From Alphaproteobacteria bacterium (GTDB lineage Bacteria; Pseudomonadota; Alphaproteobacteria; UBA3830), in contig BNWJ01000028.1 of assembly GCA_025998735.1 (NCBI GenBank), forward strand, positions 1-13,101: 13,101 nucleotides of DNA, written 5' to 3'. The position numbers and the translations under genes are program-made. Below are positions 6,311 to 13,075 of this stretch, piece by piece; positions within the stretch are counted from its first letter, which is position 1; the number at the start of each line of letters is the position of its first letter. The notes beneath the pieces are model-generated. The model did not search any database and was not told the origin of the DNA. It worked only from the letters and a program-made list of their open reading frames with translations.

Positions 6311-7354
6311 TCAAAAATACTTTTCAATCACTTGTTCGAACTGTTCTGTAAATATTTTTTTGAAATATACTGTGCTATTCTGCTCATAAAACAGGATTAT
6401 AGCTTTTTTGTACTCGACTTCATCTGCGCTTCGATATGATAGCGGACAGTAATTGTGGGCATGCAGGATTGCATTGGCTAAGATTCGTGATGTCCTTTTG
6501 TTTCCATCTTCAAATGGCTGTATGTAGGAAATCATCAGAACTGTTATCAACGCTTTTTCAAATGGATTTTCCGTTGCATTGACAACTTCTATCAGCGTAT
6601 GCATAGCGTCGTTAATCTGATGTTTGTTATCCAGCGGTTTGTAGTTCGTTCCAACGATTCCTACCGGAGATGATCTTAATCCAGCATAAATTCCAAGTTC
6701 GTCGATAAGCATTTTGTGCAGATCCTCGATTTTTGCCAGAGTTATATGTCTATAATATGATGGATCTTGGAAAACGTAATCCAGAGCACGTTTATGATTC
6801 AAAATCATGATGGATTCTTCTTTGCTGTGGCCTTTTGCTTCAATATTTTCCCTAATTAATCGCTCAGTGTCCAATAGTGAATAGGTGTTGCCTTCTATGT
6901 GAGATGATTTCCAACTAAATTCTATGGTTAGCCTCTCGAATTCCTTTTTGATGATTGTCGGCGATAATTTCTTGAAATTACCCCGAAATTTTTCGTTTAG
7001 GTGATCAATTTCCGCCAATTCTTCTTTTGAAAACAAACCATGTAAATTCTTGAAAATATCAAAACAGAACGTGCTGCTTTTTATTGTACGATTATCGCAG
7101 TCATTGCTAAAATAATCGTTGACGGAAAAATGCTCAAGCAGAGGATTATCGGAAATAGGACGATATTTTGTATTACGCGCCTGCCCTTGTTTTTTGATAA
7201 ACTCGTTTTTTACAAGGAAATCAAGATCCCGAATTATTGTTATGCGTGAGATATTTTCGGAAAAATGATTACATATGTATTCATGAATGTCAGACGTTGA
7301 TATCAGTTTCTTGGCGTAAACAAAATTCAAAATCTCTTGGCGCCGTTCGTTCAT
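6311..7354 (-). CDS. Fic-domain protein with N-terminal winged-helix DNA-binding domain; catalytic His replaced by Gln
   Basis: A 347-residue protein. Residues 1-67 (MNERRQEILNFVYAKKLIS...ISRITIIRDLDFLVKNEFI) form a DeoR/winged-helix type DNA-binding domain. About 110-170 is a Fic N-terminal region with S150SHIEG155, fitting the (S/T)xxxE(G/N) inhibitory motif. About 200-330 is the Fic fold. The active-site loop reads Q279-PFEDGNKRTSR290 where active Fic enzymes have HPFxxGN(G/K)R, so the base that activates the target hydroxyl is absent and AMP transfer is unlikely. The rest of the nucleotide-binding loop is kept. The best guess is a ligand- or nucleotide-sensing repressor. Three copies of AATCSTATCATT lie just upstream, over a TATAAA box, suggesting autoregulation. 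The ATG has an AGGA ribosome site. It reads divergently from yidC. No partner toxin or antitoxin is seen beside it. Confidence 0.88.
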   Translation of the reverse strand: MNERRQEILNFVYAKKLISTSDIHEYICNHFSENISRITIIRDLDFLVKNEFIKKQGQARNTKYRPISDNPLLEHFSVNDYFSNDCDNRTIKSSTFCFDIFKNLHGLFSKEELAEIDHLNEKFRGNFKKLSPTIIKKEFERLTIEFSWKSSHIEGNTYSLLDTERLIRENIEAKGHSKEESIMILNHKRALDYVFQDPSYYRHITLAKIEDLHKMLIDELGIYAGLRSSPVGIVGTNYKPLDNKHQINDAMHTLIEVVNATENPFEKALITVLMISYIQPFEDGNKRTSRILANAILHAHNYCPLSYRSADEVEYKKAIILFYEQNSTVYFKKIFTEQFEQVIEKYF

Positions 7355-7359
7355 TTCAC

Positions 7360-7426
7360 AATCCTATCATTTTATAGAAAGAATCGTATCATTTTGATGC
7401 GATAAACGCAAAGCAATGATACGATT
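7360..7426. promoter_or_regulatory. Three-box operator upstream of the winged-helix/Fic gene
   Basis: AATCCTATCATTTT (7360-7373) and AATCGTATCATTTT (7382-7395) are direct repeats 22 bp apart, about two helical turns, with 13 of 14 identical. A third copy lies inverted at 7415-7426 (AATGATACGATT), a perfect 12-base match to box 2. A minus-strand TATAAA -10 candidate (7371-7376) overlaps box 1, and the gene's ATG is at 7354. Binding here would block the promoter. The natural candidate binder is the Fic protein's own winged helix. Confidence 0.65.
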
Positions 7427-7523
7427 AATATAGCGGAGAATAAAACGCTCCATCCCATCCCGAAACTGGAAAGCGAAAGTCCCCAGCGGAAATGTATGTG
7501 GCACAAAGCGTGGGGCTATTAAT
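7424..7523 (+). rRNA. 5S rRNA-like sequence, short and probably degenerate
   Basis: GCTCCATCCCATCCCGAA, then ACTGGAAAGCGAAAG, CCCCAGCG and ATGTATGTGG follow the order of the conserved beta and gamma domains of bacterial 5S rRNA. The ends can pair as helix I (ATTAATAtAGC at 7424-7434 with GCTATTAAT at 7515-7523). It is about 100 bases instead of ~115-120. The GAGAGUAGG strand of loop E is missing, there is an extra A in CCCGAAACTGG, and helix II pairs poorly. So it is either a 5S pseudogene or a divergent copy. No 23S precedes it. It overlaps the last operator box of the Fic gene. Confidence 0.45.
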
Positions 7524-7593
7524 AAAAACTAACTTTATGGTTGCAATCCGGTGACGTTCCTTTAAAATCTCATTGCTATTGTTGGAGAATTGT

Positions 7594-9321
7594 ATGAACG
7601 AGGAGAAACGCAATGTTATTTTGTTTTTCGCTATTTCGATTTTAATAACCATTGGATATCCGTATTTTTTTGATACCAAAACGCCGGTGCCTCAGGCTAT
7701 TTCTGAAATAGTCAACACGCCGCCAACCAATGTCGTCGCAGCCAATTCCCCTGCACAGGCACAGGACAAAAGTGCCGAAAAAACCATTGCAGAAAACGAG
7801 CCAATTCACGAAATATCAATTGATACCAAAAGTATATCTGGTACAATATCATCGTGCGGACTGAAAATAGATAACATTTCTCTCAAAAACTATAGCAATA
7901 GTCTGAACAAAGAAAAGTCAGAGAAAATCTCGATTTTCGGAGATAATAAGAAAGACGTCTACTACTCTACAGCCGGCTGGTGCTCGGGCGATAAATCCCT
8001 GACTTTGCCGGACGAAAACACACACTGGAAGACTGATTCGCTCAAATTATCGGAGGATTCTCCAGTGGTGCTAACATGGGACAATGAAAACGGATTGTCG
8101 TTTGAAAAACACATTTCCATCGACGATAATTTCGTCATAACCGTAGTTGATAAGGTGAAAAATTACGGAGACCGCGCAGTTACGTTGCAATCACAGACAA
8201 AAGTGCATCGGGAATTTGAGAATAACGGCTCTAACAGCACTTGGACATTCTACGAAGGTCCTCTGGGATATTTGAACGAGGGTCTCGAAGAAATCAGCTA
8301 CAGCGACATCGAAAAAGACGGCGAAAAGAGATACAATACCAAGGGCGGCTGGTTCGGAATCACAGATAAATACTGGTTGGTTGCTTTTATTCCCCAACAG
8401 AATGTCAATTGCAACGTTTCCTATCGATATTTCGCCCGCGAAAACAAAAAAGTGTATGAAGTAGAAAACAACGGCGATTCCATACAAGTTGCGCCATCGT
8501 CCGAAATATCAATAACGAATAATTTGTTTGTTGGAGCAAAAGAAATAAAAACCCTCGATATGTATGAGGAAAAATTAGGCATAAAACACTTTGACCTCGC
8601 GCTGGATTTCGGTTGCCTATATATAATGACCAAGCCGCTGCTCTATGCGTTGGCTTTTGCGAAAGGTGCTCTTGGCAATATGGGCCTTGGAATCCTATTG
8701 ATTACGCTGCTCATAAAGTTGCTACTGCTGCCGCTGGCTAATAAATCATATCGGTCCATGAATCGCATGAAGGAAATTCAGCCGAAAATTCAGGCTATTC
8801 AGACAAAATATGCCGACGATAAGGTGAAACTCGGTCAGGCGGTGTCCGAGCTGTACAAGAAGGAGAACATTAATCCAGTGGGAGGATGTCTGCCATCTCT
8901 GGTGCAATCGCCGGTGCTGTTTGCCCTCTACAAAGTGCTGTACATATCCATCGAGATGCGTCAGGCTCCGTTTATCGGATGGATTCACGATCTGTCTGTG
9001 CCGGATCCACTCAGCGTATTCAATCTGTTCGGACTGATTCCAATCACTCTCCCCTCGTTTCTCCAGATTGGCATATGGCCGCTTCTCATGGGGCTTTCCA
9101 TGATGCTACAGCAGAAAATGGGGCCGAAACCGACGGATCCAGCGCAGGCGAGCATGATGATGGTGTTGCCAATCATGTTCACGTTTATGTTCGCGCAATT
9201 TCCGGCCGGATTGGTCATTTACTGGACGTTCAGCAATGTTCTGTCCATTCTGCAGCAGTACTACATAACAAAAAGCTGCGCTAACTTAAAAAAAGAGAAG
9301 CAAAAAAATGGTAACAATTAA
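7594..9321 (+). CDS. yidC: Membrane protein insertase YidC
   Basis: A 575-residue inner-membrane insertase/chaperone that works alone or with SecYEG to place membrane proteins. It has the Gram-negative layout: an N-terminal span (about 8-26), a large periplasmic P1 beta-domain (about 75-345), then the conserved insertase core with five spans. The core is recognised by ITLLIKLLLLPLANKSY, the cytoplasmic coiled hairpin KEIQPKIQAIQTKYADD, INPVGGCLPSLVQSPVLFALY and FPAGLVIYWTFSN. K375 occupies the place of the positively charged cavity residue (Arg in E. coli); lysine and PLANKSY are, as I recall, usual in alphaproteobacteria. I chose the ATG at 7594, preceded by TTGGAG, over an upstream TTG at 7573. 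Its end overlaps engB by 14 bases, as in the common yidC-engB order, but the usual rpmH-rnpA are absent upstream. Confidence 0.97.
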   Translation: MNEEKRNVILFFAISILITIGYPYFFDTKTPVPQAISEIVNTPPTNVVAANSPAQAQDKSAEKTIAENEPIHEISIDTKSISGTISSCGLKIDNISLKNYSNSLNKEKSEKISIFGDNKKDVYYSTAGWCSGDKSLTLPDENTHWKTDSLKLSEDSPVVLTWDNENGLSFEKHISIDDNFVITVVDKVKNYGDRAVTLQSQTKVHREFENNGSNSTWTFYEGPLGYLNEGLEEISYSDIEKDGEKRYNTKGGWFGITDKYWLVAFIPQQNVNCNVSYRYFARENKKVYEVENNGDSIQVAPSSEISITNNLFVGAKEIKTLDMYEEKLGIKHFDLALDFGCLYIMTKPLLYALAFAKGALGNMGLGILLITLLIKLLLLPLANKSYRSMNRMKEIQPKIQAIQTKYADDKVKLGQAVSELYKKENINPVGGCLPSLVQSPVLFALYKVLYISIEMRQAPFIGWIHDLSVPDPLSVFNLFGLIPITLPSFLQIGIWPLLMGLSMMLQQKMGPKPTDPAQASMMMVLPIMFTFMFAQFPAGLVIYWTFSNVLSILQQYYITKSCANLKKEKQKNGNN

Positions 9322-9919
9322 AGGTCTATTCAGCTCGGAATGTAAATTCATTGCCGGCGCCTCCTCCATCGAGCAAATCCCCAACAATGTGTTTATGCCG
9401 GAGGTTTCTTTTGTGGGAAGATCGAACGTTGGAAAATCATCGTTGATCAACGCCATCGTTGGCCAGCGAGATTGTGCTCGCGTATCAAAAACTCCAGGAA
9501 GAACGCAGCAGATAAATTTCTTCACGATGCAGGAGAAAATCTCCATCGCGGACCTTCCAGGATACGGATTCGCAGCTGTATCCAAGAAAACAAGGAAGTC
9601 GTGGGATTATCTGATACTGGATTACCTCCGGGGACGCCAGAATTTGCGCCGCATCTTTCTGCTCATCGATTCAAGACACGGCATAAAAGACAGCGACAAT
9701 CAAATCATGGACGTCCTCGACGATTCCGCAGTCGTCTACCAGCTGGTACTGACGAAAATCGATAAGATTCCACAGAGTTCCGACATCGTCAAACGCGTTG
9801 AAGAAGACATATCGAAGCGAGTAGCAGCTTTTCCATACGTTATTCCCACCAGCGCCGAAAAGAAAATCGGCATCGAAAGCGTCCAAATGGAAATGGTTTC
9901 ATTGATCAATAGTAAGTAA
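9308..9919 (+). CDS. engB: Ribosome biogenesis GTPase EngB (YihA/YsxC)
   Basis: A 203-residue TRAFAC-class GTPase needed for assembly of the 50S ribosomal subunit. The G motifs are in order: G1 G37RSNVGKSS45, G2 within TPGRTQ (62-67), G3 D82LPG85, G4 T149KID152 and a G5-like PTSAEKK near the end. Length is normal. Its ATG lies inside the 3' end of yidC (14-base overlap), with AAAGAGAAG as ribosome site, so the two are probably co-transcribed and coupled. It converges on the gene at 9978-10617, 58 bases away. Confidence 0.96.
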   Translation: MVTIKGLFSSECKFIAGASSIEQIPNNVFMPEVSFVGRSNVGKSSLINAIVGQRDCARVSKTPGRTQQINFFTMQEKISIADLPGYGFAAVSKKTRKSWDYLILDYLRGRQNLRRIFLLIDSRHGIKDSDNQIMDVLDDSAVVYQLVLTKIDKIPQSSDIVKRVEEDISKRVAAFPYVIPTSAEKKIGIESVQMEMVSLINSK

Positions 9920-9961
9920 TACGATCACTGTTATGATTATCGGCAGCACAGTCTTTCCTCT

Positions 9962-9999
9962 CCGGCGGCGATGTGGTTCATCCAAAATTACTCCGCCGG
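9962..9999. terminator. GC-rich hairpin between convergent genes
   Basis: CCGGCGG (9962-9968) pairs perfectly with CCGCCGG (9993-9999) around a 24-base loop. It spans the stop codon of the minus-strand gene and lies about 43 bases after the engB stop. There is no T-run on either side, so intrinsic termination is uncertain. Confidence 0.3.
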
Positions 10000-10617
10000 C
10001 CTTGTAGTGGTTGGGATTCATAAGATGGTTGGACAACCGGCCCTCTTTTCCTTTGAAAAATCAGGTAATGGCGTACAATATCATTCACCACACGTTTTTT
10101 ACAACTAACATCGTATGTGTATTCTTGTTGGCCATCGGTTGCCTTAACTTCTCTTGTCCTTCCACCTAATTCAACGTTATATGTTTTAGCATTAGGATGT
10201 TCCAACGCGTCAAAAGCGTATTTATCTCGCAGATCGTTGACATTAAATGTTGTCTGAGATATTACCTGGTCATCAGCGACTGGATACGGTGATGCTGCTG
10301 TTGGATTAATAAATTCGAAGCCTGCAATTATTATTTTGTCACCATGCCAAGAGTCACAAAGAAGAGTTAATTTATCCGACGCACTTATCGTTTCTGTCCC
10401 AAGCGGTTCAATACTAGTATTATACTTCCATTCAGGAGCCAAACTCAGATACCAATTTGCGCCAGCTGGATGGATTATCAAGGCTGCCATTGATTGTGAC
10501 ATTGCAGCAGCTGCCCCCCTGTGTATTGATGAAGAGGGTGCTGGCGTACAATGGCGCAACCATCACTATTGACAGAGCGCATATGATTGCTTTTATCGCG
10601 CACATGGTTTTATTCAT
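9978..10617 (-). pseudogene. Secreted protein of unknown function, frame broken at a G6 tract
   Basis: The start is the ATG at 10617, five bases after GGAGG. It encodes a signal peptide, MNKTMCAIKAIICALSIVM...APLYA, followed by STLFINTQG. That frame then runs to a TGA after ...LVSEFGS. A second frame, opening at the same place, continues AAAAMSQSMAALIIHPAGANWYL... to the stop at 9978. The minus strand has six Gs at 10514-10519; five would join both frames into one 212-residue exported protein. The mature part has no membrane spans and no motif I recognise; it reads like a small beta-rich periplasmic or surface protein with a basic tail. The break may be a real mutation, a phase-variable tract or a sequencing error. 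Read alone, the second frame (ATG at 10559) would have no signal peptide. Confidence 0.6.
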
Positions 10618-11213
10618 TATGTCCTCCATTATTAAAACCTATTTTCGTGTAATACTACATCCCACGGCAATTAGCAAGCGTTTTTGTGTGTCGCACAAAA
10701 TGGTGTATTTCATTCCTTAACACCCTAGGAGTTTTGCAATGCTCTGATTTTTGAGTTGGTTTATAGGAGAAATGCGCCGCGAGTCCCTCTCCACCAGGTA
10801 CCATAATATCAGGAAAAGATAAAATTTCCCCTAATGGTTGAAAATTTTTGTAATTTTAGCGATTTTTAACGCTTTTGTGGGAAAATGGTGCCTGATAGAA
10901 GAGGTCCTGCGTGCATCTGGGAATCTAAAAACTCGATAATTTCAGGGTTTCTACAAACTGCTGGGGTGGCAAGATTTCATTCATGCGTTGGCTCCTATGT
11001 TGCTGTACTCTAAACTTGCCCCACGGCTTGTATGGAGCATATTTTGTTAATATTCCAAGCATTATATAGAATTAAATGCCCCTGCAGATCGCAAGCATCA
11101 GAAAAAGAATCGAAAATCGTAATTTCGTCAACTGTTTTTTAACATATAGTCTGTTATGAATATTGCAGAAAATGCATTTGTTTATGGAATTTCCGTATAA
11201 AAAGGAGAAAGAG
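10618..11213. other. Long intergenic region, no convincing gene
   Basis: Apart from the ribosome site AAAAGGAGAAAGAG for the gene at 11214, I find no gene. On the minus strand, 10655-10855 is open for 66 codons (…GEILSFPDIMVPGGEGLAAHFSYKP…), but there is no plausible start or ribosome site, so it may be a gene relic or chance. The 23-bp repeat (copy 2) lies at 10951-10973. GCTGGGGTGGCAAG there can pair loosely with CTTGCCCCACGGC at about 11015-11030. A TATAGT at 11145-11150 is a possible -10 for the glycosyltransferase gene, without a good -35. Confidence 0.4.
10951..10973. repeat. 23-bp dispersed repeat, copy 2
   Basis: CTACAAACTG followed by CTGGGGTGGCAAG matches 3990-4012 at 20 of 23 positions in the same orientation. 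Flanking bases do not continue the match. Confidence 0.5.
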
Positions 11214-12497
11214 ATGAGATACTTTGCTTACATTATTCACGCAGCTGTGTTAACGTTAGTGACATCATTTGATGTATATTCTTCTATAAGAAATAGAATA
11301 ACCTTTGACGCAGTGAAACTGAAAGCTGCCCCTAAAGTCACATCACAGCAAGTAGTGGTTTTAGCTCCCATCACCATACCAAAGCCAGCAGCTCCAGCGC
11401 CTGCTCCAGCTTCGAAAGCTGCACCGAAACCGAAGTCAGCAGCTATAGCGCCAGCCAAAAGACTGGCCACTACCAGTGCCGGTAGCTCTTCATCAACGGG
11501 GCCAGGATGCTATAACTTGTTGCCATTAAATGTTCCACAAAATGCGATCAAGATTGGAGTCGTTGCTAATAATCCTTATCTTTCTTATACATTCGTAGCG
11601 CTTTCGTCCATAGTTAAGCACTCGAAACCAGAAGAAAGGGAAGAGCCTTTACATTTTGATGTTATCGTGAATGAGCTCAATTTCTATGCGAAAAAGCAGC
11701 AGGATTTGATGCTTAGGTATTCAAAAAGGATGCATGCCCTGTACAACGAAGATACTTATAAGTATGATATAAGGTTTATGCCAATTCCCGAAAGAGAAAG
11801 GGAGTGCATATCGCAGTTTAATTCATATAAATGGCCGCAATCTATATTTTTAAAACTTTTGTTCAGCAGAATTTTTCCATATGACAGATACTTGTATTTA
11901 GATGGTGATATTTTGTGTGTCAATGACATAAGATCACTATGGAACGTCAACTTAGGAGCGCACTGCATTGGAGCATGTGATCATGGTTCTGGCGAAATAC
12001 CCATATATAATGGCGGAGTCCAACTTATGGATTTGAAACAGATGCGTGAGTACAAATTTGCAGACGAGTGCGAAGAACTTGCAAAAAGCGGGCAGAGGGA
12101 AGGACGCGGTCGCATAGTTGGTGGAAAAAATTTGTATACTGAAGAAGATCCAGTACGTGAGTACACAGAAAAACATCCTGATTTTGGAGTTTTTAAGATG
12201 GACACAGATCGTTTCAATATGTGTGCCCGATTTCTTCCGAGAAAATTTTGGAAAGGTGATACAGAAGCCGTGCACAAATATCAATGGCTTTCAAATTTAA
12301 CAATAATACACTACGAACCGTATAAGCCATGGAGTAATAATTTCCTACGGGAATATGAAGATGCAGGACGTCCTGATTGTCACGATCTCAATAACCCATT
12401 TTTGAAGAAAAAGTGGAGATGCAATCAGTGGGCGTTGTGGATGTGGCTTGAACATTGGTACAAAGAAGGTTGGTGTGAATTTGACGCAGTGAAATAG
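11214..12497 (+). CDS. Exported GT8-family glycosyltransferase
   Basis: A 427-residue protein. I chose the ATG at 11214, with AAAAGGAGAAAGAG directly before it, over in-frame TTG/ATG codons upstream; this exposes a signal peptide, MRYFAYIIHAAVLTLVTSF. A Pro/Ala/Lys-rich linker (about 50-85) and a Ser/Thr patch follow, then a GT-A fold catalytic domain (about 100-400). The GT8 marks are IKIGVVANNPYLSYTFVAL (nucleotide-sugar binding start), the metal-binding D230-G-D232 in YLYLDGDILCV, the YNGGVQLMDL block (N266-G-G), and H366 with K371-P-W in HYEPYKPW, matching the family's C-terminal H...KPW. Such enzymes transfer a sugar from UDP- or similar donors with retention. Most bacterial GT8 enzymes act in the cytoplasm on LPS. 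Since nucleotide sugars are absent from the periplasm, a signal peptide suggests export to a host cell. The sugar and acceptor are unknown. Confidence 0.9.
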   Translation: MRYFAYIIHAAVLTLVTSFDVYSSIRNRITFDAVKLKAAPKVTSQQVVVLAPITIPKPAAPAPAPASKAAPKPKSAAIAPAKRLATTSAGSSSSTGPGCYNLLPLNVPQNAIKIGVVANNPYLSYTFVALSSIVKHSKPEEREEPLHFDVIVNELNFYAKKQQDLMLRYSKRMHALYNEDTYKYDIRFMPIPERERECISQFNSYKWPQSIFLKLLFSRIFPYDRYLYLDGDILCVNDIRSLWNVNLGAHCIGACDHGSGEIPIYNGGVQLMDLKQMREYKFADECEELAKSGQREGRGRIVGGKNLYTEEDPVREYTEKHPDFGVFKMDTDRFNMCARFLPRKFWKGDTEAVHKYQWLSNLTIIHYEPYKPWSNNFLREYEDAGRPDCHDLNNPFLKKKWRCNQWALWMWLEHWYKEGWCEFDAVK

Positions 12498-12504
12498 GCT
12501 ATCA

Positions 12505-12578
12505 ATTGGACCTGTTGCGTATGCTGTCTTTGGTACTGATAGCCAGAGGCTCCAAGAGGTTTATGCAACAGGTCCAAT
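12505..12578. repeat. 74-bp inverted-repeat miniature element just after the glycosyltransferase gene
   Basis: ATTGGACCTGTTGCGTAT (12505-12522) pairs with TTATGCAACAGGTCCAAT (12561-12578) with only one or two mismatches. The core 12509-12574 is the same kind of element as 2097-2163: same ends, similar interior, one base shorter. Unlike that copy there is no flanking TA; the inverted match extends four bases further out. An extra nested pair, GGCTATCA (12497-12504) with TGATAGCC (12537-12544), offers an alternative fold. Beginning eight bases after the stop codon, it may end or stabilise the transcript. Confidence 0.7.
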
Positions 12579-12645
12579 GTATAACAGAAAAAACAACTTG
12601 TAAGCGAAAAAAATGCACTCAAACAAAAAATAGACCTGTTGCATA

Positions 12646-12760
12646 AGGTGTTAGCTAAGAAAAGAGTTGATTTTTGTGAAAACACTGAATTTTCAACAAT
12701 CTTAACCCGCTGAAATTTCAACAATCTGATCTAAATCAACCCTCCTCTTAGCTAACACCT
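12646..12760. mobile_element. 115-bp miniature element nested inside the IS5-type end
   Basis: AGGTGTTAGCTAAG is repeated inverted at the two ends, and the match extends to about 28 bp with three mismatches (to TTGATTT). A direct TGCATA lies on both sides (12640-12645 and 12761-12766), so it interrupts the IS terminus with a 6-bp duplication; because the ends are A/T ambiguous, 4-7 bp is possible. Removing it restores the intact GACCTGTTGCATAACCC end. Inside, TTTCAACAATCT occurs twice, 25 bp apart. It has no coding capacity. Confidence 0.85.
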
Positions 12761-12825
12761 TGCATAACCCAAACGCGGATCCAGTAATGAATTTTGATGA
12801 GGTCAGTGTATCATTATTTTAATTC

Positions 12826-12960
12826 TCATGCAAGTCCAAATCCATTTTTCATATTAACAATTCCGGCAATAATCCTAAACTTTTCATTAAATTTTATCCT
12901 TTTGTCGCGATAACGATCCGACATAATCCTGAAAACCTTAATATCTCCGAGTGTAAAGGT
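12826..12960 (-). pseudogene. C-terminal fragment of an IS5-type DDE transposase
   Basis: Read on the minus strand, the 44 codons give TFTLGDIKVFRIMSDRYRDK then RIKFNEKFRIIAGIVNMKNG and FGLA before TGA. This matches the tail pattern of IS5-type (DDE_Tnp_1) transposases, where the last catalytic Glu in an EH..GD.K block is followed by RYRNRRKRF..RFNLIAGI. A stop codon directly upstream (12961-12963) ends the frame, and the Glu is gone. It cannot work on its own. Confidence 0.75.
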
Positions 12961-13075
12961 TCAAACACATATGAGATGGCTCAAAAACCATGCGACCATA
13001 TATTTCTAGTTGCAAAGAAAGAGAAAGGTCTCCAGAATCTGATCGCGGTAGACGGGGTACGGCTTTGGCGGCCGT

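Larger units (their letters stand above)
12633..12960 (-). mobile_element. IS5-type insertion sequence, 3' portion, interrupted and truncated
   Basis: The element starts GACCTGTTGCATA after TA (12631-12632), is interrupted by a 115-bp insert, and continues ACCCAAACGCGGATCCAG and onward, nearly identical to the left end of 5505-5731. Past the transposase stop it keeps transposase sequence to about 12960, where the frame is lost. What follows (12961-13075) has no recognisable transposase frame and may be a rearranged junction. Confidence 0.75.

Noticed and set aside
8886..9284. Open frame of about 130 codons inside yidC on the plus strand
   Set aside because: It lies wholly within the conserved insertase core in another frame; a shadow of yidC.
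10655..10855. 66-codon open stretch on the minus strand
   Set aside because: No start codon with ribosome site and no recognised motif; adjacent sequence has many stops. Kept only as a note on the intergenic region.
10951..11030. tRNA-like 3' end (CTTGCCACCCCAGCA on the minus strand)
   Set aside because: No cloverleaf can be built: there is no matching acceptor 5' strand, T-loop or anticodon arm at the right distances.
11953..12284. Minus-strand open frames opposite the glycosyltransferase
   Set aside because: Antisense shadows of a clear GT8 domain, without ribosome sites.
12646..12760. CRISPR-like repeats because of the doubled TTTCAACAATCT
   Set aside because: Only two short copies inside a miniature transposon; no spacer array and no cas genes.
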